Origin: Fictibacillus marinisediminis
GTDB taxonomy: Bacteria > Bacillota > Bacilli > Bacillales > Fictibacillaceae
Assembly: GCF_023149135.1 (NCBI RefSeq)
Contig: NZ_JAIWJX010000002.1
Span: forward strand, 2,108,001-2,172,000
Length of the DNA: 64,000 nt
Reading direction: 5' to 3'
Position 1 is the first letter of the stretch. Each line of letters begins with the position of its first letter. Shown here piece after piece: positions 47,992-56,949 of this stretch. The position numbers and the translations under genes are program-made. Below the pieces are notes generated by a model. It did not search any database. It had not been told where the DNA came from and saw only the letters and a program-made list of their open reading frames with translations.

Positions 47992-48686
47992 AAAGAAAAA
48001 AGATTTCTGTTGTTTTAATCGAAGACGATCCGATGGTGCAGGAAGTAAATAAAGCATTTATTGAAAAAGTCAGCGGCTTTGAAGTGACCGGCAGTGCTGC
48101 TAACGGAGTGGAGGGGGTAAAAAAAATTCAGGAACTACAGCCGGACCTTGTCATTCTTGATATCTTCATGCCCAAACAAGATGGTCTCGAAACACTCTAT
48201 CAGATACGGAAAAATAAAGAGAAAGTAGATGTTATTATTATATCTGCAGCCAAGGATAGGGACACGATACAGACGTTGCTTCAACAGGGTGCGATGGATT
48301 ATATCATCAAACCGTTTAAGTTTGATAGAATTAAGCAAGCTTTGGAAAGATATAAAGACTATTACACACAATTTTGTTCGGACGGTGAAATGTCTCAAAA
48401 AGAAGTGGATACTGTATTATCAGGTATACATAATGAACATCAAAATCAAGAACAAAAAGAGATTCCTAAAGGGTTGAATCAGCTCACCCTGAAACAGATC
48501 ATCACCTATCTACAAGAGCAATCGTATGGCAAATCTTCCGAAGAAGTAGCTGAAGGGGTCGGGATTGCCCGTGTGACAGCCAGAAGATATCTTGAGTATT
48601 TAGAAAAAAGTGGAGAAATCATACTGGATATGCAGTATGGAGGGGTGGGGAGACCAGTTAATCGATATCTCATGAAGAAATTCTAA
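47988..48686 (+). CDS. dctR: Response regulator DctR
   Basis: A 232-residue CitB-type regulator. The receiver domain (4-120) has acidic residues in IEDDP, the phosphorylated Asp in LVILDIFMPKQDG and a conserved Lys in DYIIKPF. The C-terminal DNA-binding part (about 160-230) has the helix-turn-helix SSEEVAEGVGIARVTARRYLEYLEKSGEI. It should activate dctP, and perhaps dctB, when dicarboxylates are sensed. It overlaps dctS by 4 bases and is followed, after a 142-base control region, by dctP. Confidence 0.92.
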   Translation: MKRKKISVVLIEDDPMVQEVNKAFIEKVSGFEVTGSAANGVEGVKKIQELQPDLVILDIFMPKQDGLETLYQIRKNKEKVDVIIISAAKDRDTIQTLLQQGAMDYIIKPFKFDRIKQALERYKDYYTQFCSDGEMSQKEVDTVLSGIHNEHQNQEQKEIPKGLNQLTLKQIITYLQEQSYGKSSEEVAEGVGIARVTARRYLEYLEKSGEIILDMQYGGVGRPVNRYLMKKF

Positions 48687-48705
48687 GGTTATCTGGCTAA
48701 CGAAA

Positions 48706-48723
48706 GACCAAAAAGACCAAAAA
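48706..48723 (+). repeat. Tandem 9-mer, candidate DctR site
   Basis: GACCAAAAA occurs twice in tandem, and a partial third copy GGACAA follows. It sits just before a TATAAC -10-like element and upstream of the cre inverted repeat, where an activator of dctP would bind. The DctR assignment is inference. Confidence 0.45.
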
Positions 48724-48756
48724 GGACAATATAACCTAAATATTCACTAAATTTTC

Positions 48757-48797
48757 TGAAAGCGTTATCATCAATTTCATGGATGATAACGCTTTCA
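48757..48797. promoter_or_regulatory. Two cre sites in inverted repeat before dctP
   Basis: The arms TGAAAGCGTTATCATC and GATGATAACGCTTTCA are perfectly complementary over 16 bp with a 9-base spacer. Each arm contains a full match to the CcpA consensus TGWAANCGNTNWCA (48757-48770, and 48784-48797 on the other strand). No T run follows, so it is not a standard terminator. It probably gives catabolite repression of dctP and could also form a hairpin in the transcript. Confidence 0.7.
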
Positions 48798-48828
48798 GTA
48801 TGTTATTAGCTAATAAAGGAGGAATAAC

Positions 48829-50100
48829 ATGAAACCCTTGTTTAAGAATTTAACCTTCCAAGTCATTATTGCTATTATTCTCGGTATCACTTTGGGGCTG
48901 CTATGGCCTGAAGCCGGAAAGAACATGAAGCCATTGGGTGATACGTTCATCAACGCTGTTAAAATGGTCATTGCTCCTATTATTTTTCTCACCATTGTTC
49001 TAGGTATCGCCAAAATGGGGGATATGAAAAAAGTAGGCAAGGTTGGCGGTAAAGCCTTTATTTATTTTGAAGTCGTCACTACATTTGCTCTGATCATTGG
49101 TTTAATCGTTGTCAATGTCATTAAACCTGGAGCGGGGCTGGACTTTAACAAGCTGCAAAAAGGAGATGTTTCTCAATTTACTTCCGGTGGTGCGGAAGGA
49201 GGAATCAACTGGGTAGATTTCGTTACCCATATTGTACCCCAGAATATGGTCGACGCGTTCGCGAAGGGAGATATCCTTCAAGTCCTCTTTTTCTCTATAT
49301 TGTTTGGAGTCGGATTAACGGCTCTGGGAGGAAAAGGGAAACCAGTGATTGATTTTTTTGATAAGCTTTTACAGATCTTTTTTAATGTCGTCGGTTATAT
49401 CATGAAAGCTGCGCCGATAGGGGCCTTTGGAGCGATGGCTTTCACCATTGGAAACTTCGGCCTTTCATCATTGCTGCCATTAGGAAAGCTGATGATTTCC
49501 GTCTATATGACGATGATCTTATTCGTAGTCCTCGTGTTGAACATCATCTGTAAAATGTATGGTTTCAGTTTATGGAAATACTTAAAGTACATAAAGGACG
49601 AAATTCTAATTGTACTTGGAACGAGTTCCTCCGAATCTGTCCTTCCCAGGATGATGAACAAGATGGAGCGTTTCGGCTGTTCCAAGTCAGTAGTCGGACT
49701 GGTGATCCCTACAGGCTACTCTTTTAATCTGGACGGTACTTCCATCTATCTTTCAATGGCCGTGGTATTCCTGGCTCAAGTTTTTAATATCGACTTAAGC
49801 CTTTCACAGCAAATTACCATCATTGCCATCCTTATGTTAACGTCAAAAGGTGCCGCGGCTGTAACAGGCGGCGGTTTTATCGTACTTGCCTCAACACTTT
49901 CAGCCATGCATGTTATCCCTGTAGAAGGACTGGCTTTACTGCTTGGGGTTGACCGCTTCATGAGTGAAGCCCGGGCGATCATCAATTTGATCGGAAACGG
50001 GATCGCAACTATCGTTGTATCAAAGAGTGAGAATGAATTTGATGAGAAAAAAAGTGAAGAAGCCTTTCTTGAACTTAAATCTCGGGGAAGAACGGCGTAA
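48829..50100 (+). CDS. dctP: C4-dicarboxylate transporter DctP (DctA/DAACS family)
   Basis: A 423-residue sodium or proton/dicarboxylate symporter of the glutamate-transporter fold. Typical segments are [25 protein letters not shown] near the N-terminus, the serine-rich reentrant loop [29 protein letters not shown] in helix 7, and [20 protein letters not shown]. It imports succinate, fumarate and malate. AGGAGG lies 9 bases before ATG 48829. It is under the adjacent DctSR system and probably CcpA. No clear terminator follows; a weak AAAAGG/CCTTTT hairpin lies at about 50098-50123. Confidence 0.94.
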   Translation: MKPLFKNLTFQVIIAIILGITLGLLWPEAGKNMKPLGDTFINAVKMVIAPIIFLTIVLGIAKMGDMKKVGKVGGKAFIYFEVVTTFALIIGLIVVNVIKPGAGLDFNKLQKGDVSQFTSGGAEGGINWVDFVTHIVPQNMVDAFAKGDILQVLFFSILFGVGLTALGGKGKPVIDFFDKLLQIFFNVVGYIMKAAPIGAFGAMAFTIGNFGLSSLLPLGKLMISVYMTMILFVVLVLNIICKMYGFSLWKYLKYIKDEILIVLGTSSSESVLPRMMNKMERFGCSKSVVGLVIPTGYSFNLDGTSIYLSMAVVFLAQVFNIDLSLSQQITIIAILMLTSKGAAAVTGGGFIVLASTLSAMHVIPVEGLALLLGVDRFMSEARAIINLIGNGIATIVVSKSENEFDEKKSEEAFLELKSRGRTA

Positions 50101-50179
50101 AAAGGCTTTTCTTTTGTCCTTTTAAAAAACAAGAGATTCCTTTAAAATAAAAAGGTATACAAAAGTAAGAGGCTGAATG

Positions 50180-50386
50180 ATGATCCACCAATCATGGGAA
50201 GACAAAGCAACGATCAAAACGGTTACATGTATCCATACAAATGCAGCAAAGTATATGGTAGACCGAGTGCTGACCGAGGGAAAAACGTACGAAGTAAAGA
50301 ACGAAACAGAAGAATTCTATTTTGTAGTTGATAACTCGGGCAGAGTCGGAGGATTTTATAAGGAGTACTTTCAAGAAAAACAATAA
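50180..50386 (+). CDS. DUF6501 family small protein
   Basis: A 68-residue soluble protein beginning MIHQSWEDKATIKTV, with CIHTNAAKYMVDRVLTEGK and YFVVDNSGRVGGFYKEYF. I recognise this as the DUF6501 family of Bacillaceae, with unknown function. ATG 50180 is favoured over ATG 50177 by spacing from AAGAGG. It stands alone and is followed by a terminator. Confidence 0.7.
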   Translation: MIHQSWEDKATIKTVTCIHTNAAKYMVDRVLTEGKTYEVKNETEEFYFVVDNSGRVGGFYKEYFQEKQ

Positions 50387-50408
50387 GCCTATAGGCTTGT
50401 TGTTTTTT
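50379..50408 (+). terminator. Intrinsic terminator
   Basis: AAGCCTATAGGCTT with flanking ACAA/TTGT pairing runs into TTGTTTTTT directly after the DUF6501 gene. Confidence 0.7.
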
Positions 50409-50643
50409 GTTTGGAGAATGAACATGGATGAGAAGAAGGGAAGCAAAGTTTTGCCCCATACAATTTGAATGCTTGCTGCTTCGTCAATAATGACCAATAG
50501 GCAATGCAATACCTATTCAAATAAACAGCCCATCTGTAACAAATTTCTTTGAAATGCTGCTTATTATAAGCTTATGAACACAAAAGGATTCCTCGGCCGC
50601 AAATAAGCGAGCAAATTATTTTAAAAAGAAAGGATCGACAGGA

Positions 50644-51171
50644 ATGACTAAAGCTGTATTTATTGACAGGGACGGTGTGATTAATGAAGTTATGACGTCA
50701 AGAGTCAAACATGTTAATCATCCCAGCAACTTTTATTTTCTAAAGGGCGCTCTTGAAGGATTAAGAGAACTGACCGAAATGGGGTTTCATTTATTTGTTG
50801 TAACGAATCAAGGGGGAGTTGGGCTTGGATTCCTCCAGGAAAAAACGCTAAAGAAAATTCACGATAAAATGGTGTTAGAAGTGGAAAATGCAGGTGGTGT
50901 GATAAAAGATATCGCTTATTGCTGCCACAAGCCGAAAGAAGGATGCTCCTGCAGAAAACCCAGCCCTGGAATGATATTGGACCTGGCAGATCGGTACGAT
51001 ATTGATCTCACGAAGAGTTATATGATCGGGGATCGCGAAACAGATATTGAAGCAGGAAGGAAAGCCGGTGTCACCACTATAAAAATTGGCGGGGAAATAG
51101 GAAAAGCTGATTTCTTGGCAATCCATCTGTTAGAAGCAGCCGATCATATCCGATCTCGTGAAAAAAAGTAA
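50644..51171 (+). CDS. HAD-IIIA phosphatase, GmhB-like
   Basis: A 175-residue haloacid-dehalogenase phosphatase like D-glycero-D-manno-heptose-1,7-bisphosphate 7-phosphatase or histidinol phosphatase. Motif I is AVFIDRDGVINE, motif II FVVTNQGGV, and motif III Lys RKPSPGM with MIGDRETDIEAG as motif IV. A zinc site CCHKPKEGCSCRKP (Cys-x-His...Cys-x-Cys) is the GmhB hallmark. No other heptose genes are present, so the natural substrate is open. GAAAGGA precedes ATG 50644. The terminator overlaps its last codons. Confidence 0.85.
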   Translation: MTKAVFIDRDGVINEVMTSRVKHVNHPSNFYFLKGALEGLRELTEMGFHLFVVTNQGGVGLGFLQEKTLKKIHDKMVLEVENAGGVIKDIAYCCHKPKEGCSCRKPSPGMILDLADRYDIDLTKSYMIGDRETDIEAGRKAGVTTIKIGGEIGKADFLAIHLLEAADHIRSREKK

Positions 51172-51204
51172 AGAACGCTCATTTCTAGAGCGTTCTTTAC
51201 TTTT
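51164..51204. terminator. Bidirectional terminator with 17-bp perfect stem
   Basis: AAAAGTAAAGAACGCTC and GAGCGTTCTTTACTTTT are perfectly complementary around a 7-base loop, between the convergent GmhB-like and recQ genes. The plus-strand gene's stop lies inside the stem. Confidence 0.9.
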
Positions 51205-51214
51205 ACACAGACAT

Positions 51215-53335
51215 CTACTTATGAACCAGCTGTCTTTTATTTTTTTGAATGACCGCTTTTATTGTAAAATAGGAAACTTCTTCCCCAAGTTCTTCCTTCA
51301 ATGGTTTCAACTTTTCACTTCCAAGATGATCAATAGCGTTTAAGACCATGGCTTCTTGGTCAGCCGGGATAATTCTTTCCCAGTTTAGCGGTATTCCTTC
51401 CTCTGCACAACGGAGAAGATGGTTTTCTACTGTTTGCACCGAAAGATTCCGCGTTTTGGCGATATCAGTAATAGGCTGATTTTCTTGAAAGAGTGCGTAA
51501 GTATCCAAATGGCTGTCCTTTTTTGGAGAATCTGATGAACTCTCCATTTCCGCTGCAGCAGTTGCTGAAGCAGTGAATTCCTTAAGTGTGTCCAGGAAAA
51601 TCTGGCCATAACGGTCAAATTTCACTTTTCCGACGCCTTTAATCTCCAGCATTTCTTCTTCATTACCCGGAACTTTTTCGCTCATTTCCTTTAGGGCACT
51701 ATCCGCAAAAACGACATATGGAGGTACGTTTTCCTGATCTGCCAGTTCCTTACGCAAGTTCCTCAGATGTTCAAAGAGCTCGTTATTTTCAGTAAAGCTG
51801 GTAATCGATTTCCGTTTCTCTTTTCGAAAAACCTTTTCTTCTCCCTTTAACACAAACAGTGCTCTGGGTGCCAGCATAAGGACAGGGTACTGGCTATCGG
51901 ATAACTGAAGGAGGCCTTCCGCTGTCAGATAATCAATAAGCTGCATAATTTCTTTTTGAGGCCGGTTTTTCATTAATCCATACGTCGTTAGAGTGGTAAG
52001 CCCCAGCTCTTGTATTCGCTTTGTTTTCGATCCGTTCAGCACTTGTGCGACTGCTGTTTTTCCAAACCGCTGATTCATGCGTTTCACACAGGAGAAAACC
52101 ATTTGCGCTTGAGTGGTAATGTCCGTTTGCTCACGCTGGTCGGTACAATTTCCGCATTTCCCGCAATCAGCGGATTCCTCATCTCCAAAGTACTCGACAA
52201 TAAAACCCTGCAGGCATTGTTCAGTATGGCAATAGTCTGTCATAAACTGAAGCTTTTTGTATTCATTTCCTTTCCTTGCTTCATCCATCGTTCCTTGTTC
52301 TATTAAAAATTTCTGAAGCTGGACATCCCGTGCGGAGAAGAATAGAATACACTCACTTGGTTCACCGTCTCTGCCCGCACGCCCCGCTTCCTGATAATAG
52401 GCTTCAAGATTGCGGGGAAGATTGTAATGAATGACATAGCGGACATTCGTTTTATTGATCCCCATTCCAAAAGCATTTGTAGCTACCATGATTGCCGTAT
52501 CATCAAAAATAAATTGATTTTGTGATTCCCGTCTTTCCTCTTCGGAAAGGCCGGCATGATATTTTGAAACAGTAAAACCAGTTTTCTTTAAAAAACTATG
52601 AAGCTGATCGACTTCATTTCTAGTCGAAGCATATATAATGCCAGAATTTGAACTGTTTTTCTTTACATATCGAAGCAGGTATTCACGTTTAACTTCATCT
52701 TTAATAATAGAAAACGTTAAATTATTCCGTGCAAAACCCGTAACAAACGTGTTTTCTGGCTGAATGTCTAACAGCCGGCAGATATCTTTTGTTACTTCCT
52801 TGGTGGCTGTAGCCGTCAAGGCGACGATTACAGGCCGCGGATGAAGTGAAGCCAGCATATCTTTGATACGCAAATAACTTGGACGGAAGTCATGGCCCCA
52901 TTGAGAAATACAATGCGCCTCATCGATGGCGATCATGGATATATTCATTTTTCCTATGAGACGTCTGAATGCCATGGACTCCAGCCGTTCAGGCGCAACA
53001 TAAATCAACTGATAGGCACCGTTTGCCGCTTGTTGTATCCTGTCCTGAATGTCTTCGTCAGATAGTGAACTATTAATATATGTAGAAGGAATTCCAGCAT
53101 TCTCAAGGGAATCTACCTGATCCTTCATCAACGAAATAAGGGGAGAGATAACCAGGGTCACTCCATTGAGCAGCATTGCAGGAACCTGATAGCAAATGGA
53201 TTTTCCTCCCCCTGTAGGCATGATCCCCAATGTATTCTTATGCTGGAAGATGCTCTTGATCACTTGTTCTTGTCCTGGCCGAAATGAAGAATAGCCAAAA
53301 TGTCTTTCTAAAATTTGTTGAGCTAAATTAAACAT
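51215..53335 (-). CDS. recQ: ATP-dependent DNA helicase RecQ
   Basis: A 706-residue 3'-5' helicase for recombination and fork repair. The DEAD-type core holds GIMPTGGGKSICYQ (Walker A) and IAIDEAHCISQWGHDFR. The second RecA domain has VATNAFGMGINK and YQEAGRAGRDG. The RQC zinc cluster includes ADCGKCGNC, followed by a winged helix. An HRDC domain (about 515-590) and a C-terminal helix-turn-helix (about 615-700, with PITDIAKTRNLSVQTVENHL) complete it. It is about 100 residues longer than E. coli RecQ because of this extra tail, as in some Bacillus cereus group RecQ. ATG 53335 has AAAGGAGATT upstream. Confidence 0.94.
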   Translation of the reverse strand: MFNLAQQILERHFGYSSFRPGQEQVIKSIFQHKNTLGIMPTGGGKSICYQVPAMLLNGVTLVISPLISLMKDQVDSLENAGIPSTYINSSLSDEDIQDRIQQAANGAYQLIYVAPERLESMAFRRLIGKMNISMIAIDEAHCISQWGHDFRPSYLRIKDMLASLHPRPVIVALTATATKEVTKDICRLLDIQPENTFVTGFARNNLTFSIIKDEVKREYLLRYVKKNSSNSGIIYASTRNEVDQLHSFLKKTGFTVSKYHAGLSEEERRESQNQFIFDDTAIMVATNAFGMGINKTNVRYVIHYNLPRNLEAYYQEAGRAGRDGEPSECILFFSARDVQLQKFLIEQGTMDEARKGNEYKKLQFMTDYCHTEQCLQGFIVEYFGDEESADCGKCGNCTDQREQTDITTQAQMVFSCVKRMNQRFGKTAVAQVLNGSKTKRIQELGLTTLTTYGLMKNRPQKEIMQLIDYLTAEGLLQLSDSQYPVLMLAPRALFVLKGEEKVFRKEKRKSITSFTENNELFEHLRNLRKELADQENVPPYVVFADSALKEMSEKVPGNEEEMLEIKGVGKVKFDRYGQIFLDTLKEFTASATAAAEMESSSDSPKKDSHLDTYALFQENQPITDIAKTRNLSVQTVENHLLRCAEEGIPLNWERIIPADQEAMVLNAIDHLGSEKLKPLKEELGEEVSYFTIKAVIQKNKRQLVHK

Positions 53336-53668
53336 ACAATCTCCTTTCTGAACAAAAGAAAGAATAGAAAAAAAGGATTTTACAAAGTGCTAAAAAAAAC
53401 GGAACAATGCTTAATTATACATCAATCCTGAAAAACCTGCTGTAAATAACAAAAGAAAAACAGAGTTCTACTGTATGCTTTCTAAAATAACAATATCAAG
53501 TACTTTCCTCTAATGGATAATCTATCAAATATAGTTTTTTGTTAGAAATAGATGAATAAAATAGTATTTTGTAATATTATTGTAATCTCCCTAAAATACT
53601 TTTGTTATAAATATTTTATATTATTAATTTATTGGTATCGCAAGAAAATTTTAGGGGGAAAGAGCAAC
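53336..53668. other. Control region between recQ and the NlpC/P60 gene
   Basis: This 333-base A/T-rich divergent region has no credible gene; an ORF extension of the NlpC/P60 frame to 53552 lacks a ribosome binding site and is not hydrophobic in the way a signal peptide would be. It holds the WalR box listed separately. Confidence 0.5.
53570..53586 (+). promoter_or_regulatory. Perfect WalR (YycF) box
   Basis: TGTAAT-ATTAT-TGTAAT fits the WalR direct-repeat consensus TGTWAH-N5-TGTWAH at every position. It is about 80 bases before the NlpC/P60 start and close to A/T-rich promoter-like sequence at 53602-53630. WalR activates autolysin genes such as yocH in Bacillus. Confidence 0.6.
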
Positions 53669-54319
53669 TTGAAAAGATTACTTATGGGGTTGGGAATTGC
53701 AGGCATTTTAACTGCAAATCCTTTAGTGGGACAGGCAGCACTGGGAGATCATACGTTAAAATACGGAATGACTCATACAGAAGTAAAAGATTTGCAGCAA
53801 ACGTTAAAAACGAAGGGTTACTTTACGTACAGCACGACTACAACCTATTTTGGTACATATACAGTGAATGCTGTGAAAAGCTTTCAAAAATCAAAAGGGC
53901 TTACTGCTGACGGAGTTGCAGGGCCGGCCACCTTTAAGGCGCTGGGAATCTATCCGTCCTATAGCAAAACTCAACTTGTTTCCACTGCTAAAACTTACTT
54001 AGGTGTACCTTATGTGTGGGGTGGTACGACAACTTCAGGCTTTGACTGCAGCGGATATGTCGACTATGTTTTTCAAAAATCGGCGGGAATCACACTGCCA
54101 AGAACGGTTGCAGATATTTATAAAGTAGGAACAAAGGTTACTACTCTAAGCGCCGGAGATTTGGTTTTCTTTGAAACTTATCAGACCGGTGCTTCACATG
54201 TCGGTATCTATATTGGAAACAACCAGTTTATTTCCGCTACTTCATCAAATGGAGTCAGTATAGCTTCCATGAGTAATACATATTGGGCACCCCGGTATTT
54301 AGGGGCAAAACGAATTTAA
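53669..54319 (+). CDS. Secreted NlpC/P60 endopeptidase with peptidoglycan-binding domain
   Basis: A roughly 216-residue exported cell-wall enzyme. A signal peptide (about residues 1-22, ending LVGQA-AL) is followed by a PG_binding_1 domain (about 30-95, HTEVKDLQQTLKTKGYF to DGVAGPATFKALG) and a C-terminal NlpC/P60 cysteine peptidase (about 98-216). The active Cys is in GFDCSGYVDYV and the His in SHVGIYIGN. It would cut gamma-D-Glu-Dap bonds in wall peptides. The start is TTG 53669 (AGGGGG upstream). It sits where YocH lies in the B. subtilis order, and a WalR box precedes it. A strong terminator follows. Confidence 0.9.
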   Translation: MKRLLMGLGIAGILTANPLVGQAALGDHTLKYGMTHTEVKDLQQTLKTKGYFTYSTTTTYFGTYTVNAVKSFQKSKGLTADGVAGPATFKALGIYPSYSKTQLVSTAKTYLGVPYVWGGTTTSGFDCSGYVDYVFQKSAGITLPRTVADIYKVGTKVTTLSAGDLVFFETYQTGASHVGIYIGNNQFISATSSNGVSIASMSNTYWAPRYLGAKRI

Positions 54320-54325
54320 GGGATA

Positions 54326-54363
54326 AGCCAGAACAACGTCACTGTTGTTCTGGCTTTTTTTAT
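54326..54363 (+). terminator. Intrinsic terminator
   Basis: AGCCAGAACAAC and GTTGTTCTGGCT form a perfect 12-bp stem with a 6-base loop and a T run after the NlpC/P60 gene. Confidence 0.95.
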
Positions 54364-54603
54364 TTAGCCCTGTTTGTCAATGTTGTTGTTGATTTTTGGT
54401 GGGGTGTGATTGAACCGCCTTCTGAAATTTTATTGGAGAAACAGACTTGAGGGCGCTTTTAAGCATCAGTTTGCGGTGTCCAATATGGTAGAAAATCAAC
54501 AATATGCTTTAACAAAGCCTTTTATTTATATAATTAATCAAAATCCACATGAAAATAGAACAAGAGGGAAATATAGGAAGAAAAGAGGAGGGATTTTTTT
54601 ATC

Positions 54604-56127
54604 ATGAAAAACAGTAAACTGCCCGATTTTTCAGAATCCTACTGGAAAGATTCCTGCCAAGTACAGGGATATGAAACTTTATCAACCGATTTAGAAGCAG
54701 ATGCAGTGGTTATAGGAGGAGGAATAACAGGAATCACAACTGCTTATCTTTTGTCGAAGGAAGGGCTGAGAGTAATCCTTCTGGATGGAAGTAAAATATT
54801 AAATGGGACAACGGGCCATACAACCGCAAAAATAACGAGCCAGCATGGCGTCATCTATGATGAGTTAATTCAGCATTTTGGAGTAGAACAAACGAGGCTC
54901 TATTATGAAGCAAACAACGGTGCTCTGAATTTTATCAGATCCATGATCAACGACCACCAGATTGACTGCGATTTTTCCGAAGAAGACGCCATCATCTATG
55001 CAGAATCGGAAACCTATCTTAAACAGGTTCAAAAGGAATATGATGCCTACAAAAAGCTGAACATCAGCAGTGAATACTCTGAGAGCATCGCGTTGGATAT
55101 GGCTGTGCGAGGAGCCGTTTCGATGAAAAATCAGGCACAATTTCATCCGGTTAAGTATCTGGCCGCACTCACACAGGAGATTACAAAGAACGGCGGCAAA
55201 ATCTTTGAAAATACCACCGCAGTTGATGTTGAAACTGGAAATCGCCCTCGAGTCGTAACAAAAGACGGTTATAAAATTACCTGCAGACATGCTGTAATTG
55301 CTTCTCACTTTCCTTTTTTCGATGGAGCCGGGTTTTATTTTGCAAGAATGCACGCAGAACGTTCATATGCGATTGGTGTTAAGACGGAAAGTGATTATCC
55401 AGGCGGGATGTATTTAAGTGCTGACAGTCCGACCCGTTCTTTAAGATACACGAATTACAATGGTGAGAAATTAATCATCGTTGGCGGTGAAAGCCATCAA
55501 ACAGGACAGGGAATGTGCACAAGCAAGCACTATGAAGCCTTGGAAGCATTCAGTGAAAAGGTGATAGGTGTATCCGAGATCCCTTATCGCTGGTCTGCAC
55601 AGGACTTAATAACATTAGATAAAATCCCTTACATCGGTCCGATTACCGCCCACCATGAAAATATCCTGGTGGCTACAGGATATCGCAAGTGGGGAATGAC
55701 GAATGGAACGGCGGCAGGTTTGCTCATAAAAGATCTGATTTTAGAAAAGAAGAATCCGTATGCCGACGTCTTTACACCCTCAAGGTTCAAGGCTTATCCA
55801 AGCCTGAAAACAATGGTTACAGAGAATGCCGATGTTGCCAAGCACCTGATCGAAGGCAAACTGGAGATGCCGGATAAAACCCCAGGAGATCTATCACCGG
55901 ATGAAGGGGCAGCAGTCACGTACAATGGCAAAAGAGCAGGAGCGTACAAAGATAAAGAGGGCAAGCTCTATGTACTCGATACCACCTGCACACATCTCGG
56001 ATGCGAGGTGGAGTGGAACAACGCCGAACGCTCGTGGGACTGCCCGTGCCATGGATCACGCTTCTCGTTTGAGGGTGAGGTACTTGAAGGCCCGGCGACC
56101 GAACCGCTGGAAAAGCTGGATCAATAG
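54604..56127 (+). CDS. yhfW: FAD-dependent oxidoreductase with C-terminal Rieske domain
   Basis: A 507-residue two-domain redox protein (YhfW type). Residues about 1-400 form a DAO-family flavoprotein with dinucleotide motif AVVIGGGITGITTAYLLSK (about 35-53). Residues about 415-507 form a Rieske [2Fe-2S] domain with ligands in TCTHLGCEVEW and CPCHGSRFSFEG. It has no signal peptide and should be cytosolic. The substrate is unknown; glycine-oxidase-like amine oxidation is possible. The ribosome binding site is GAGGAGGG, rather far (about 11 bases) from ATG 54604. Confidence 0.9.
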   Translation: MKNSKLPDFSESYWKDSCQVQGYETLSTDLEADAVVIGGGITGITTAYLLSKEGLRVILLDGSKILNGTTGHTTAKITSQHGVIYDELIQHFGVEQTRLYYEANNGALNFIRSMINDHQIDCDFSEEDAIIYAESETYLKQVQKEYDAYKKLNISSEYSESIALDMAVRGAVSMKNQAQFHPVKYLAALTQEITKNGGKIFENTTAVDVETGNRPRVVTKDGYKITCRHAVIASHFPFFDGAGFYFARMHAERSYAIGVKTESDYPGGMYLSADSPTRSLRYTNYNGEKLIIVGGESHQTGQGMCTSKHYEALEAFSEKVIGVSEIPYRWSAQDLITLDKIPYIGPITAHHENILVATGYRKWGMTNGTAAGLLIKDLILEKKNPYADVFTPSRFKAYPSLKTMVTENADVAKHLIEGKLEMPDKTPGDLSPDEGAAVTYNGKRAGAYKDKEGKLYVLDTTCTHLGCEVEWNNAERSWDCPCHGSRFSFEGEVLEGPATEPLEKLDQ

Positions 56128-56134
56128 ACAAAAT

Positions 56135-56171
56135 AAAAAGTGGCTCCTTTTTTTTCGGGAGTCACTTTTTT
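56135..56171. terminator. Bidirectional intrinsic terminator
   Basis: AAAAAGTGGCTCC pairs, with one mismatch, with GGGAGTCACTTTTT. T runs on both strands serve the convergent yhfW-like and C26 genes. Confidence 0.75.
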
Positions 56172-56878
56172 GCTGCGGCAATTAAAGCTTGAAATATGCT
56201 CATCATTTCAGGGGAAGCTGTCAGCTCTTCTGGATGCCACTGAACACCCAGGATAAAATGGTCTTTGTTTCTGCTTTCAATGGCTTCCACGATTCCATCC
56301 GGTGCAAATGCACAGGGCAGAAGAGGCGGAGCTGCAGATTTTACGGATTGATGATGAAAGCTGTTGACTTGAAGCGCAGGAGTTCCTGTAAGTTCGTAAA
56401 GGGACGAACTCTTCTTGATCGAAACCTCATGGGTGGGAACCTTTCTTGGCGCCTCTTGCTTATGTTTAACCGGCTTTTCAGTTTCAGCAGGAATGTGCTG
56501 AATCAGTGTTCCTCCTAAGGCAACATTGATAATGTTCATTCCGCGGCATATGCCTAAGAGCGGCTTTTTATTTTGTTCAGCTAACCTTACAGCTTGGATT
56601 TCAAATTCATCCTGCGTCCTGTTTACGATGCCAAGCTCCGGCGTTGGATGCTCCTGATAGAAGAAAGGATCTACATCATCTCCTCCAGGCAGTACAATCC
56701 CATCACACTTCAAAATCATTTGTTTTGTTAACCCTTTGTTTACGGATGGCAGCAAAACGGGAAGCCCACCCGCTTGGATAATTGCGTCACTGTATTTACG
56801 GTGTAAAATAGAGCTTTGGTTTCCATTATGTTCAGCACTTGATACTGTAATCATGATCATGGGCGAGGCTTTTTTCAT
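56162..56878 (-). CDS. Class I glutamine-amidotransferase-like (C26) gamma-glutamyl hydrolase
   Basis: A roughly 238-residue hydrolase of the PuuD/peptidase C26 family, acting on gamma-glutamyl amides such as gamma-glutamyl-GABA. The nucleophile Cys is in LLGICRGMNIINVALGG, the His/Glu pair in GVQWHPEEL, and the oxyanion loop in VLPGGDDVDP. ATG 56878 has AAAGGA 8 bases ahead; the frame is open to 56926. It lies beside the remnant of a gamma-glutamyltransferase gene on the other strand, so both may once have served gamma-glutamyl metabolism. Confidence 0.87.
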   Translation of the reverse strand: MKKASPMIMITVSSAEHNGNQSSILHRKYSDAIIQAGGLPVLLPSVNKGLTKQMILKCDGIVLPGGDDVDPFFYQEHPTPELGIVNRTQDEFEIQAVRLAEQNKKPLLGICRGMNIINVALGGTLIQHIPAETEKPVKHKQEAPRKVPTHEVSIKKSSSLYELTGTPALQVNSFHHQSVKSAAPPLLPCAFAPDGIVEAIESRNKDHFILGVQWHPEELTASPEMMSIFQALIAAAKK

Positions 56879-56949
56879 AGCATTAATCCTTTCAGGCATT
56901 ATCTGTGTCTTTCCAGTATGCCCCATTTGATGATTACGTTTACAAATAA

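Noticed and set aside
54410..54607. A 65-codon frame from TTG 54410, with GGGGTGTGA close upstream
   Set aside because: The product has no hydrophobic or family-like pattern and runs into the start of the yhfW-like gene, across its ribosome binding site. I regard it as chance.
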